Part shown: piece after piece, positions 35,791 through 51,066 of the stretch | Layout: every line of letters begins with the position of its first letter | How positions within the stretch are numbered: position 1 is the first letter of the stretch | Assembly (NCBI GenBank): GCA_000827205.1 | Contig: KN832555.1 | Location: forward strand, 1,414,893 to 1,478,892 | Length of the DNA stretch: 64,000 bases | Direction of reading: 5' to 3' | DNA from: Plicaturopsis crispa FD-325 SS-3 | Taxonomy: Eukaryota; Basidiomycota; Agaricomycetes; Amylocorticiales; Amylocorticiaceae | Made by a program: the position numbers and the translations under genes | Notes under the pieces: model-generated | What the model saw: only the letters and a program-made list of their open reading frames with translations | Database searches by the model: none | What the model was told of the DNA's origin: nothing

Positions 35791-37724
35791 TCATGCGTCG
35801 GGTCCGCGATTATTCTCTTGGCCACCCCCGTCTGTAGACTGGCCGCCGTGCACAGTCCATTCATCTACCCAATTGGACCCTCCAACGTTCCCTGGCATAG
35901 TAGGGTCGTATGATGCATAATCCCCATACGACTGAGGCTGCACGAAGCCCGCGTTCATCCCAAACGCAGATGCGAACCGGGGGTTAATATGTGGCTGCAC
36001 ATACGGCTGTTGCGGGTGGTATCCCTGCCCGTCATACCCGTACTGCGGCTGCTGCTGGTATGGCTGCTGGTACGGTTGCTGATAAGGCCATGTTGGCGCA
36101 GCGGCCGACATAACAGGGGACGGCGGCACAGGGGCTGCAAAATTCGATCCATCCGGATGCTGGCCGGTAGCTCGTGCGATGGCCATTGAGGTGGGCGATA
36201 ATGGACGGGGCGGCCTACGGTCAGGCGCAGAATAATCCGACTGTTGACCCTCTGGTCTCCGGTTCGACCACCCGTTGGAGTCTCCGTCGCTTCGTCGGGC
36301 ACCCCGCCCGCGTTCAGGTCGTCCACGCCCTCTGCCACGCTCTCGCCCCCCACCTCGTGCATCTTTCCGGTCCCGTCCTCGTCCCCGGCCACGTCCTCTG
36401 CTGGCAAATGGTGCTTCACGGTCCGAAGGAGCCTCACCGGCGCTGCTGGGTCCAGGAACAGAGGGTCCAGGATCACCACTAAAGTCGGCAGCATAAGGAT
36501 CGTCGTCGTAAGGTATTGGCGCTGGTCGCGATGGCCCAGCACTGAAGTCCATATCGTATGGGCCATGCGCGGCGTACGGGTTGGCTCCCGTGAAGGAGTC
36601 CCCGGACATATCCTGGTCGTGCATTTGGGAGGGAGAGGGCGTCGGAGCGCGCGAAGAGGCTACGGAGTTTGCCCGTGATTGTCTACGCCAGAGGAGCAGT
36701 TAGCATCATGAAAATACCAACTGTATGAATGACTCTTTGCACGCACCTTTTTCTAGAGCTCTTGAACGCAGCTTCTTGCTCGTCGTCCGAGAATTCCAGT
36801 TCGTCGTCGGCGGGTTCTTCGTCGTGTACATTGCTAGCGTCGCTACCCTTGAATTGCTTGATCTGGCTGAGGAACACAAAGTTGCTGCGCTGCAGTACGT
36901 GGAATACCTGACGAGATATCCGTACTTTCTCCGGGTCTATGGGATACGCCTGGTTGAATTTGACTTGATACATGGGTTGGTGCGTCGGACCAAACGTTTC
37001 GTAGATCTGAATAGCACAGTCAAGTTTAGGATAATCCAAACCCATAGACAGATGGAGAGACGTACGTATCCTAAAACTTTCCGGTCTTCAAAGACAAGCA
37101 AAGTATCAGAGTCAAGAGCTCTCTCGGAGGCCCTGAACGAGAGCGCGTCGGACGCGCCCTTCACTATGACCACACGATCCGTGATATTCATCACCTCCCC
37201 GACTCTCTCCAGCTCCTCTTCCGGACCAACTTCTTCAATGTCTGGTACGTTGATTTGGGCTTCGACGATTTCGTTTTTGGTCTGGAAATATTTTCCTGTG
37301 GAGGCGACGGGCCCGGACTCGTCGTCGTCGTCCACATCGAGGTCGTCCGCTTTGCGGTGGGGTGCGGGGTCGGGCTCAGAGTCCGAGTCGCTTGAGTCCG
37401 AGTCCGAGTCGGACTCGGAGTTTGAGTCTACAGGTGCTACACTGATGCAAAAGAATGTATGAGTATAAACGGAGGAATATAAGTCGGAAGGACGTACGGT
37501 GGGAGGGGGGTTGCATCATCCTCGGTTGTTGTTGGTGCGAGTAGTCCCTCCTCGACTTCCGCCTCACTAGCAGTGTCGTCGTCGTCCGAGCTGGAGATCG
37601 AGTCCTCTGGCTGTGCCCGCGGCGGCGGAGGCACCTCGACGGGTACTTTTCCGACCAAGTTTTGAATTAACAGGAGATCCTGTGGTACATTTTCTGGCAC
37701 CTTGAATGCGGGCCATGCGTCCAT
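35791..37724 (-). CDS. NAF1: H/ACA snoRNP assembly factor NAF1
   Basis: The start MDAWPAFKVPENVPQDLLLI (37724) is followed by an acidic Ser/Asp region (SISSSDDDDTASEAEVEEG). The Gar1/Naf1-type beta-barrel core comes next: GKYFQTKNEIVEAQINVPDI, GEVMNITDRVVIVKGA, LVFEDRKVLGY, IYETFGPTHQPMYQVKFNQ and AYPIDPEKVRISRQVFHVLQ. After the core come SDDEQEAAFKSSRKR and a disordered tail rich in RG, Gln, Pro and Tyr, with repeated PYQQ units. Naf1 escorts Cbf5/dyskerin to nascent H/ACA RNAs before Gar1 replaces it in the nucleolus. About four introns. Head to head with mitochondrial EF-Ts. Confidence 0.93.
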
Positions 37725-37876
37725 ATCGTTCGATACAGCAGATATTTGATAATACACGGAGGAGGGACAAGATGAAGAGAAAGCGGAGAATCCTCGATCG
37801 CGAGTCGCGTCGTGAAAAATATTTTTTGTTTCGTCACGCGTTTCCACTTTCGAATCCACCTTTCCCCTGGGTCACC
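37725..37876. promoter_or_regulatory. Bidirectional promoter NAF1 / mitochondrial EF-Ts
   Basis: Only 152 bp separate the two divergent start codons, so both promoters and 5' UTRs must share or overlap here. No consensus TATA box is evident; TATTTGATAATA near 37743 is AT-rich. Confidence 0.6.
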
Positions 37877-38920
37877 ATGTTCAGATTCTCCGCACCAGCT
37901 CGCACAGCGCTCCCCAAACCCAGGCTCTACTCCACCGACGTGCCCAAGCCCTCCATCAAACTCGTCGCCGAGCTGCGCAAGCGCACCGACGTTTCCATCA
38001 ACAAAGCCCGGGAGGCCCTCAGCGCATCGAGCAACGATGTCGACGGCGCGCTCGCCTGGCTGCAGAAAGACCTCGTCACCTCCGGCGCAGCGAAGGCCGC
38101 CAAGGTCGCAGGGCGCCACGCCGGCGAAGGCGTCATCAGCATATGCGCATTGTCCCGCGGAACCGGGTCCGCGACGGGCATGGGCAGCGTCACCGCAGCC
38201 ATGATCGAGCTGAATTGCGAGACGGACTTTGTCGCGCGCAACGAGCTCTTCCGCAAGCTCGCGGCCGATATCGCGCATACCGCTGCGTACATGCCCCCGC
38301 CGGAAACGTCCTCCTCCAAGCAGCTCATACAGCAACATTCCCGCGCAGCGCTGCACGACGCACCGTTGATATCGCAGGACAGCCCGGGGGACGCGTCGCC
38401 TACGGCCACTGTGGGAAGCGCAATCCGCGACACCATCTCGAAGGTCGGCGAGAAGATTGAGCTCCGGCGGGCCCTCACGGTGCAGCAGCCCGACGTGCAC
38501 GCGCATAGGTCCGATGTCGGCCTCCGCCTCGCCGCATACGCGCACCCGAACGCGACCCATGGCCGCATCGGCGCCCTTGCGCTGCTGGCCCTACGGTCAC
38601 CACGGCTTCCGGCTGCACTGGCATCGCCCGGGTTCGCGGAACGGCTCGACAAACTCGAGCGGTCGCTCGCGCGGCAGATCATTGGGTTCGACACGCGGAG
38701 TATCCGACCTGCGTCTGGGGCTGCGGATGAAAGCGCGTTGTATGAGCAGCCGTTCGCGATGTATGGGGGGGAATTTGCGGACGCGCGCGTCGAGGCGGTG
38801 CTTCGCGACTGGGCACTCGGTGCGGAATTGGTGGATGTTGGCAGCGAGGAGACGGGCATTGAGGTTCTCGAGTTCGCGAAATGGACTGTCGCTGAGCCTT
38901 TAGAACACGACAGCGAATGA
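37877..38920 (+). CDS. TSF1: Mitochondrial elongation factor Ts
   Basis: A single exon of 347 residues, unusual beside its many-intron neighbours. The N-terminus MFRFSAPARTALPKPRLYST is a mitochondrial presequence. The UBA-like start of EF-Ts follows (IKLVAELRKRTDVSINKARE, then ALAWLQKDLVTSGAAKAAK), then EGVISICA and the signature IELNCETDFVARNELFRKLA. The C-terminal part has GRIGALALLAL and the QIIGFDTRSI segment. EF-Ts recycles EF-Tu-GDP in mitochondrial translation. An open frame extends upstream to 37706, but the ATG at 37877 gives the presequence. The third codon positions are very GC-rich, which also creates a long spurious antisense open frame. Confidence 0.94.
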   Translation: MFRFSAPARTALPKPRLYSTDVPKPSIKLVAELRKRTDVSINKAREALSASSNDVDGALAWLQKDLVTSGAAKAAKVAGRHAGEGVISICALSRGTGSATGMGSVTAAMIELNCETDFVARNELFRKLAADIAHTAAYMPPPETSSSKQLIQQHSRAALHDAPLISQDSPGDASPTATVGSAIRDTISKVGEKIELRRALTVQQPDVHAHRSDVGLRLAAYAHPNATHGRIGALALLALRSPRLPAALASPGFAERLDKLERSLARQIIGFDTRSIRPASGAADESALYEQPFAMYGGEFADARVEAVLRDWALGAELVDVGSEETGIEVLEFAKWTVAEPLEHDSE

Positions 38921-39274
38921 GGATCTGCGCATAAAAGTGTACGTCCCCCTTTACTTACCATGACACGCAGTATAGGCCACTTACGACTTCGAGCAGAATT
39001 TATTTCGACATACACCCCACTCACTCATGTCCCTCATACCTGAAAGGACCTACATCTCGCATGTCTAATATAATCTAGGTTTTCTGCCAGCGGAATGCTC
39101 ACGGCGTCCAAATGAAACCAAAGATGAATGAAGCCCTAAGATGCATATATTACATGTTTCTACATCGCTCTCCGTACCATGTGTTGGATACGACAGAGCA
39201 TACATTAAATTGTGATCCTTGCCCATGGAGAGAAGAAAAAGGAAGTCGGAGCTTTGGCATTCGCACATGCGCGA
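38921..39274. other. Short convergent intergenic region
   Basis: 354 bp between the EF-Ts stop and the ceramidase stop. No gene or repeat was seen. Confidence 0.45.
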
Positions 39275-40543
39275 CTACTGCACTTTAACAGCACGTACGC
39301 GGCGGACGTGGGGGAGTACGCTTGTCCATCCGAGTGTGTAGTTGCGGTAGTCATCCTTGACGCAGAGCGTCCTGGGAGGACAGGTTAGGCTTGTACATAA
39401 CCTCACATCAGAATGGGATGGCTCACAGATCTGGATGGTAAAGGGGTCAATTTGAGAAGGAACGTTTACGATAGATAGATAGGAGACTTACATGTGGTAG
39501 CGAGAAGCATTAGGTATGTTCCAATTCCCTGAGAGAAGCGATAAGATACTAATTGAATGCGTGGATCGACATAGCTACTTACAGTGAAGAGATGCCACCA
39601 AGAGTGTCCTGCAGCGGAAAAAATCACGTACAGCTCAGATTGATAAACGAGAAGCAAAATTGCCAAGAATCTACCTTCCAGTAAAAAGGCGGGAGGCCAT
39701 CCGATCGAGGTTTTCCACTGCGTCAGTGTATCACAAAAGATATTGTCCAGGTTCCACACGAAGAATCCGAGGATAAAAATCGCAGCGCCAGTGAGGTAAA
39801 GGTTCTCTATAGTGGCCGTCGTGCGCGCTCGCGAAGGATTGGATGACGAACGGAGAAGGTAGCTCGAACGCCCTACAAGGGCGAACATGATTGCCCCGAA
39901 AACAACCTGGTGATATACGGGGTTCCGGTACATCATGCTAGGGGGTAAATTAGCTCAAAGGTGGACTTGATAGATCCTGTCACGTACTAGCTCCATGTGA
40001 ATAAAGCATCGAACAGGAGAGTGGCGCCAAGGAGAGCTTTTCCGTGTGGTGACCGCCGCATGGAAAATCCAGGGGATGTCTCGAAGAGGAGATACAATGT
40101 GTACGTCGCCACATATATCATTGGTAACTCGTCAGCCAGTTGTGCGCGGAAGAGCAGCGTTGCATGGAATGCGAAACTGCCAAATCCGATCATAGCAAAT
40201 CCCTGAAATATGACTAGTTCGGAGCGATTTCCTGCGGGACAAGAGGATATTTCACGTACTGCAAACGATAATAGGTATCGGGACGGAAGAGATTCCTTAT
40301 GGGCTTGACGGATCCCATGCAGTGCTAGGCCTATCGAGAAGAGGTTCGAGTATGTATTGGCCATCTCGGCGATATAGTGGGAGAACTGGTAATTTGCCTG
40401 CGAATGCACGTAACACATGCACTTAGTCAGTGCGATATAGTACCCTCAGGAGCCCAACACACCTCGCACCAGTCCAGCGTCGCAGTGACTGGACCCCAGT
40501 TTCCGAACTTCGAAACATCTGCGGTGGATGTGAAATTTGACAT
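39275..40543 (-). CDS. YPC1: Alkaline ceramidase (YPC1/YDC1 family)
   Basis: The start at 40543 gives MSNFTSTADVSKFGNWGPVT, then ATLDWCEANYQFSHYIAEMA (split by an intron after WCE), the typical ceramidase opening with an NYxxSxYIAEMANT motif. Hydrophobic spans follow, with GFGSFAFHATLLFRAQLADE, LPMIYVATYTLYLLFE, FFVWNLDNIFC and EGHSWWHLFTGIGTYLMLL. The conserved Ser, His and Asp residues of the CREST-superfamily metal site are visible (GFGSFAFHATL, WNLDN, GHSWWHLF). The C-terminus is reconstructed through a 4-nt micro-exon at 39427-39430 to give ATTYLTLCVKDDYRNYTLGW and a final VRRVRAVKVQ. The enzyme hydrolyses (phyto)ceramides in the ER/Golgi. Confidence 0.92.
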
Positions 40544-41806
40544 CTCGTGCGATACGGACGGTGGTGGTAAGAAAAAGAGAGATATGGTTTACTGTACGGC
40601 GTTTTGACGGCTTTCGGTGCTCCCTATCCAGCCCGGGCTGCTTACTGACATCGACAGTCCCGCCGTATACCGGCATCCTGGCACGTGGCATCGGCATTTG
40701 GGTCAGCAATATTCTGTAATCGTCTTCTGCGTGTACTCACCGTCAACATTCACCGTGCGCTTGAGTTTCGCCATGTTTTATGGTATGTTCTCCAAGTGAC
40801 ATGGACTTTGCTATTCGCTGACGTTGCGAAGCCGGGGCAAGCCCTTCATCGGGTGACAGGATCGAGATTGCATATAGTCGCGGACAATCAAAACTCTAAA
40901 TCTGCCAAGATCAGGGAAAGTGGAACCATTTCACTTTTGACTGCATGACAATATTTCAGCGAATCGTTGGTCCAACTCTCGTCGTCGACTGTTATTCGAG
41001 CCTCTAATCCTCTTCAGATGAAAGTCGACGGGCATGACTGCGGTATGCCTCCAGTACTACTTCCAGCATGCACTCACTGTCTAATATGCCGCTTTCTTTG
41101 TATCCCCAGAGTCTCAAGTCCTTCAGAACTTTCAAGGATGACGACTACAAGATCAGAACAGACAAGTTTTGAGTTGAGTGGAAAACTTGGGCATCTAAAG
41201 CTCGTACGATATGAGCACGGGCCCTTCGGTCCTTCGGTCCTTCGGTTCCATACACCGTTCAGATGGCAGTTTGTGCTCTGGCCCCTCCGGTGCGTAGCCC
41301 TTTGACTGTTAGCGGAGCGTTTAATCGAGGTGCACTACGACTGTCTCTGACTTGACCGTATCAAAACAGCGCAGATGCTAATACATTTTCACACCGCAGA
41401 ACACAGACACGGAGCATCTGCGGAGCCGTCAAACCGAGACTGCGGCATAGGATCGGACCTGCCGTGGTACGTGCACCTTATGCACTACGCTAATACGATA
41501 CCTTTGTAGACAGACCTGGACCAATCCTCTTGGCATTGGCACATCCGTATCGCTCTACGTCCCGGGCTTAACATGTTTACTTTCTCATGCAACTGATCTG
41601 CATGTCAAACGCACTCGAGTAGCACATTGATGAGATTGCATCAACAAGTGTGAAACCCCAGCACCTGAATGTCTCGGACTGTGTAATTGATACATGAATC
41701 TACGCAGTGGTATCTCTCGCCGGGCCCGTCAGGCCTCCGTCTGGTCCATCTTTCCTTTAAGAAATACTGGTGCCGTGATATACAACCTTAGGGGAGGAAA
41801 CGTTAC
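40544..41806. other. Gene-poor stretch between ceramidase and tRNA-Cys
   Basis: 1.26 kb without a recognisable gene. A 112-codon open frame at 40967-41305 has no motif. A threefold CCTTCGGT repeat lies at 41223-41246. Most of it is probably the ceramidase promoter and spacer DNA. Confidence 0.5.
41223..41246. repeat. Three tandem CCTTCGGT units
   Basis: Exact threefold tandem repeat of an 8-bp unit in intergenic DNA. No function suggested. Confidence 0.85.
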
Positions 41807-41889
41807 GTCTCAATAGCTCAGTGGTAGTAGCGTGCGATTGCAGTTTGCACTGTATCGCAATGTCACGTGTTCGAACCACGTTTGGGACT
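41807..41889 (+). tRNA. tRNA-Cys (anticodon GCA) with a 10-nt intron
   Basis: A cloverleaf can be drawn by hand. The acceptor stem is GTCTCAA / TTGGGAC and the box A-like segment is TAGCTCAGTGG. The anticodon stem is TGCGA / TCGCA, and the T arm ACGTG-TTCGAAC-CACGT contains box B. The anticodon loop is 17 rather than 7 bases (TTGCAGTTTGCACTGTA), which fits TT-GCA-G plus an intron of about 10 nt after position 37. The discriminator base at 41889 is T (U73), an identity element of tRNA-Cys, which supports the GCA reading. The D stem has three pairs plus a mismatch. A T5 run at 41894-41898 can end Pol III transcription. Confidence 0.85.
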
Positions 41890-41893
41890 GGTG

Positions 41894-41898
41894 TTTTT
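41894..41898 (+). terminator. Pol III terminator of tRNA-Cys
   Basis: Run of five T residues starting 4 nt after the mature tRNA 3' end. A longer T8 run about 90 bp further on could be a backup. Confidence 0.6.
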
Positions 41899-42051
41899 GT
41901 GCCAGGGCGATCCAACTTTTTGCACGAACCGCAAGTGTAAGCTTGTTAGTAGCTCCGAGCCTTGGAAAGTTCAGGTCGATGGAGAAAATTAGTTTTTTTT
42001 CAACGCTATATACTACTGTATCAGGATGTTGACACGGAAGAGGATCACATA

Positions 42052-45000
42052 TCAACCGGAAAGACCGTCTCCTGCCAATAAAGAAAGCATAGCTCCTAAG
42101 ACAGGATTGTTTCCCTGGGAGTTCAACATAGTCCCATCCTCGATGCACCGCTGTAGCTGTGCATCTAACAGGCGTCTGAGTATGCAAATGCATCGTTAGC
42201 TCGTAGGAGCATATGAAGAAGGCTGCCAACATGCTCACCGTAGCTGATTGACCAAAATTCCGATTCTCGGCCATGCTTTAAGCTTTATCCAACTGTCCTT
42301 GGTGCCAACCGTAACACCGCCCGCGATATGATTTACGGACACGGTACCTCCGAACAACAGGAGCGCGTATAATGGAACCTGCAGCGGTCAAGTCAGAATC
42401 TTGGCCTGCGGAAGGAGGTGCCTGCGTACCTCCGTGGCATCCCTCAAGAACACTTTAGTAGTCGCGTGCTTCGAGAAATACGCCAGAAACGGCGATTTCC
42501 ACGCTGCGGCGCCAAACAGAACCGACCCAGGGTGCAAAAAGACCCTCCCCTCGCGCAGATCGTACATCTTGAACTCCTTGGCCACATTCTCCCGCTGCAC
42601 CGTGCCCGCCTGCACCTTATCGAACTTGATGGCGGACTTGGGTAGGTGTACGCGCGCGACTCGCGGCCACAGACCGCCAAGAATGATGGCCTTGACGAGA
42701 TTGGTGACGCCGGAGTTCGTGTTGAGTTCAGGCGATGATGGCGTTGACGAGAACGGGACGAATCCGAGGTCGGATAGGGAGGACAGGAAGTCTTGCCGTA
42801 AAGAGTTTATGTCGCGGATTGTATTGGCGTTTATAAAATTCTGAGGGCGATCAGGAACGATGAAATTGTCGTTGACTGTCAGCGCACTCACTTCTTCACA
42901 GAAACTACGGATAGCGCTTTGCGGTTTCCCTTCTGTTCGGAGGCGCGTGCACGCGTCGTAGGCCTGCAAGTCTGTCAGGAGATCACTGCCGCCGGTGGCA
43001 AAGCGTGCTCTGGCTCTATGATTTCAGGTGATAAGCGGATTGAATTTCTATCACTACATTGGACTTACTGTGATGCCTCCTCCCGCTTATCCATGGGACT
43101 GACGAACAATGGCTTCGACGAGAGAGAGGCTGCGACGGTAAGGATAGGTCCAAGGCACTGAAACACTGTGCCTAAGACCAACATCTAATTCGGTTGAGCA
43201 CCATTTCATCGCTCCGTTCGCATGTGACATACCTTAGCTAGTCTTAAATCAACTGGGAGCACAGACTGAAAATTTTGATATCAGCAGGGAAAGAGGGAAC
43301 AGAATCAATATGCGCACAATGTGTCTGCCCAGTGCCGTGAGTTTGCCGCTTTCATCCACCGCACCCAGCTCTTCGAGGATTGACCAGGCCTTTTCCATGG
43401 CAGCGATCTTCGGCGGGTCAATAGCTCGACTTAGGAAGAGCTAGAGAAATACATGAGAGACAAGGATATAGACCTCGGGAGATCGACTTACCTTTACATC
43501 TTCCTCTTCACGCATTACTTTTACAGTCAGAGAGATACTTTCCAGCGGCACGCGAAGGATCTCCGGGACAGGGAATCTAGGCATCTGTTCCTCCCGCTTC
43601 CGTGTATATAGCTTGTAGCATGTGCCAGGCTGGGTGCGTCCCGCACGACCTCTCCGCTGCCTTGCCGCAGCGCGGGTAACGTACGACTCGACGAGGCGTG
43701 ACAAGCTGTTCTCCGGGTCGTATTGCGTCTCTTTGACCTTGCCAGCATCTATAACATATATAACATCGTCGATGGTGATTGATGTCTAGGAAGGATCAGA
43801 GACGGGGCGCCATTCGGGGACAAGATTGAAAGTTCTACCTCTGCAACATTGGTAGCGGCGATAACCTTCCATTTAGAGGTCGGAGCGAAGACTCGTTTTT
43901 GCTCCTCGTTGGAAAGATTAGCATGGAGCGGGAAGATCTCGGCTTCGTTGGACGCAAATCCACTGCGCAGTGCATCGATGCACTGGCGAATCTCCTGCAC
44001 ACCGGGCAAAAAGATAAGAATACCCCCTCGTTTCGGCGCTGTAGAGGTGATATGTCCAACAACAGCAGCAACGAGCTAATGCATAACGCGTCAATACCGT
44101 AGTGTGTATCGCACCTGGGATATAACTCAGCGTACCTGAAAGTCGATTCGATCTGACCGACTGATGTTTTGAATGGCGTTTACACTCGGATCGTCGAGCC
44201 CTTTCGACTTGAACTCGTCTCGGAAGGCTCGTTGTTCTGCATCGCTTTCTTTTTTCCCCGGCTTCGTCATCGGAGGGCGGTACTTGATCAACGGGATAAC
44301 GTCCTCGAGATATCTGTGCGAATAGATGATAAATGACTAAGACACTGAGATATTCTCAGCCCCACTCACATATCGGTAACGGGGTGTGTGAATCCAGGTA
44401 TTTCAAGCAACGGAGCACCGTTGAAATAACGCACGAAAGTTTCATGGTTTATGGTGGCGGACATGAGGATAACTTTCAACGTGGAATGGCGTTTGAGGAG
44501 CTCCTTTAACTCGAGAAGCAAAAAATCTCCATCGACCGAGCGCTCGTGTACCTAGTCGTTGTACGAGATAAGTATCAAGTAAAACATGATAGAGATACAA
44601 CCGCACCTCGTCTACGATTACATGGGTGATGCCATCGAGACTATCCCCTGAGCCAAGACGTCTCAAGACAACACCCGTGGTACAAAATAAGAGCTTTGTC
44701 CGCGGGGTTTGTATGCTCTCGCCACGAATGGCATATCCTACAGACCCGTCCTCGAGTCGTTCCGAAGAAACGCGAGCTGCGACTGAGATAGCCGAGATCC
44801 TTCTAGGCTGGGTGACGACGATAGACGCTGTGGAACCGCGGTTTGATAATATCAAGGAGTCCAGGATAAATTGCGGCACTGTTCGCGAGAGACATTAGCG
44901 CTCTCATGTCAAGCATTGAGTTGTCCGCTCCGACTGACACTGTGTCGTCTTTCCGCATCCTGTTTGCTGGATTCAGATCGAAGCCACTGTATCCAAGATA

Positions 45001-47140
45001 AGTGCACAGGACCGACCTGTTTCACCGACTACAACAACCACGCGACTGGATTCGAGTTTTTCAAGGAATTGATCTTGTGCAGAGAATGCTGGAAGTTTCT
45101 TCCGGGCATCGTATACCTTTTTGTACTTATCGCTTTGACATAATGCTTCAAATTCCGCTTTTATCTGGCCGTCAGAGCGAGGGTCACGGCGGGGCGGGCC
45201 CCTCTTCCTCCTACCATCCCCGAGGCCTGCGGCTGCGTTGCCTACAACAGCTTGGTCGACAGTCGAGTCTACTCGCTTGCGGGGAACCAGATGCTGAAGC
45301 ACAGTAGAGATGTCTGGTGGTCCGTTCGTTTCGATTGCGGCCCACTCATCCTCTAGAACCCGCATGGATGCCATGAGCAATCCCTCCCCTGTTTCGACTA
45401 AGGAATCGGCTTGAATTTCCCGAAGAAGTTTGGCCAAAAGATGCAGTCGTACGTATGCAGGAACCGAGTCCGAGGTGATGTACATAGGCGGCGCGACGAT
45501 GCCTGCGGGGTATCCATTGGAGGAGAGGACCAGATGAAGTTTGACTGGGGCGCTGAATAGTGTCATGACGAGATGCGAAGGGTCGAGGTATGTTGCCCCC
45601 AACGCCTCAGTCTCCTCCTCGGTGATGTTATACTTCTCGGAGAGTGATGTCGAGCTCGATTCGCCGTCGAGCAAGTCTTCCAAATCACCGCCAATGAGTT
45701 TCCTGCCGAGCGCTGCAATCAAGAGTTCCCAGCTTCCAAGCAGCCGTGTATCGGTTGTGCACTCCTTGACAACATGTGATGGCCAGCCAGCCTCTTTGAC
45801 GGCTTTGTCCTCTATCCAGCGTTTCTTTAGATCGTCTATTCCGGAATGCGCAGAAGTGACAAACGGATTGGAAGAATTAATGGCGGGCAGGAAGCGCTGA
45901 GGAAGGTCGCACTCGGGTACATGGAGGACTAGATATTCTATGGCGGCCTCCAAAGTGGATAAAGATCCCAAGAGATTCGAAGCAAGCGCGGAAGGCTGGG
46001 ATAGAAATTTGACAGCTTTTTGGGCTTGAGCTGCGTGGAAACCAAGGTGTCCAAGCTGTTGCATTATCTTTGGGGCGCTGTCTTCGGATATGACTGCTGG
46101 GGCCACGTCCCCAGCTTCCGGGTAAAGCGATAGAGCCTGAGGTATACAAAGTCAATCCCAATATTATCGATACTGTATGGAACCTACGACTCTCACCTTC
46201 TTTACAGCCTCCTCGACCATTTCACGCAAGCCGGTCGCCATTTTGACCTCGGGTGCCTGGGCAAATTCACCAGAGACCGGAGCATTGCGCGGGTGAGCGT
46301 CGCTTGATGTTTCGCCTGTTGTCCCGCTCGCTTCTTCCCGCTTTTTGGATGCCTTAGCCTGACGCTCATCCACAGCCTTACGGGCGGCGAACGGATCTGC
46401 ATCGTACATCCAGCTCATGTGTTCGGGCGCGCCTTTGTGTTCTGCGGCGAGCTCAGTCCAATATTCACGAGGACCAGGCGGTAGGACACGGTTTAGCTGC
46501 ATGCCATTGCAAAACTGACGAATTCACGATTTAATAGTGTGTCAATATTATCAATCGTAGACATGAGTTCACGAACACGGTATAGAGCATACGTAGCACC
46601 CCAATGGCGTGCCTCCACCGCTGTTGGCCTCAAATAGGGAGGATGCGGCTCCAATCGAACAATTTCTCGCGTCGAATTCTTTTTGTTCAGCCGCGCGAGA
46701 GTAACCACAAACGAAAAGCCATCTTTCTGTCGTCGCTAGATAGACCAATACATATCCGTTAGTAATTTACAGATATAGGAGAGCATATACACGCACCGCA
46801 TCTACTATGGCTTTCTCCCATCCATTTTTCTGGCACCTGTCCTCAACAGTCAGTAGCAGTCCGGTGGGTGAGGGCCTTTGGGCCGCACTGAGGCTGCTTT
46901 CCGGGATGTGCTTGTTCCGTCGCGAAACAAGCAAAAGAACATGACATTTCAAGAGATAAGAAAGCACCTTTCGTTGAGCAAACTGAGAGGGTACTTGGAG
47001 CCAGGTGGAAACAGAGGTTTCTCGACCTCCGATGCCTGTGCGCCGCTGCTTGCAGCCGAGGGAACAGCGGTCGGTTTCGATTTACTGGAATTACCTGCGT
47101 TCCCAGAGCTGACTATTCCACGGCCCTTCTTGGGCGGCAT
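42052..47140 (-). CDS. DExH-box RNA helicase, DHX57/YLR419W type
   Basis: The protein is about 1,350-1,400 residues. The N-terminus (MPPKKGRGIVSSGNAGNSS) is followed by a UBA-like stretch (KIMQQLGHLGFHAAQAQKAV) and an RWD-like region (LDPSHLVMTLFSAPVKLHLV). The helicase core has motif I GETGCGKTTQ, assembled across an intron inside GETG. TQPRRISAISVA is motif Ia and DEVH, split by another intron, is motif [25 protein letters not shown] and QRRGRAGRTQPGTCYKLY (motif VI) complete the core. The helicase-associated C-terminus has VLPVDLRLAK and LQAYDAC, and ends LLDAQLQRCIEDGTMLN, closing at LLAGDGLSG. UBA plus RWD plus DEVH core is the DHX57/DHX29-related layout. The exact RNA substrate is unknown; DHX29 acts in translation initiation. 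Head to head with PRP22. Confidence 0.9.
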
Positions 47141-47328
47141 CTAGGGCAAGAACCAGAAAGACAAAGCACGAGTGCTAACGCAAGTAAGGTGGACTGTGCA
47201 GTCTGAACTTTGTGAAGAAAGCTCGCGACGTCTAGGAGCGTGATTTGTAAGCAAGCATTGAACTTGCATTGGACTCTGAATTTCGTCCCCTTCCGTCTAC
47301 GACTCGCCTCTTGGTATCTCTGTTCACC
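47141..47328. promoter_or_regulatory. Bidirectional promoter between two DExH helicase genes
   Basis: 188 bp between the divergent ATGs of the DHX57-like gene (47140) and PRP22 (47329). No obvious TATA box. Such a short gap implies a shared nucleosome-free region. Confidence 0.55.

Positions 47329-51066
<3,738 letters not shown>

Noticed and set aside
37927-39024. A 365-codon open frame antisense to mitochondrial EF-Ts
   Set aside because: It is the antisense shadow of a GC3-rich single-exon gene whose plus-strand protein matches EF-Ts throughout. The antisense product has no motif.
40967-41305. 112-codon plus-strand open frame
   Set aside because: No motif or splice-compatible extension; its C-terminal part overlaps the CCTTCGGT tandem repeat.
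45002-45900. Plus-strand open frames within the DHX57-like helicase gene
   Set aside because: Antisense shadows of long helicase exons with clear conserved motifs.
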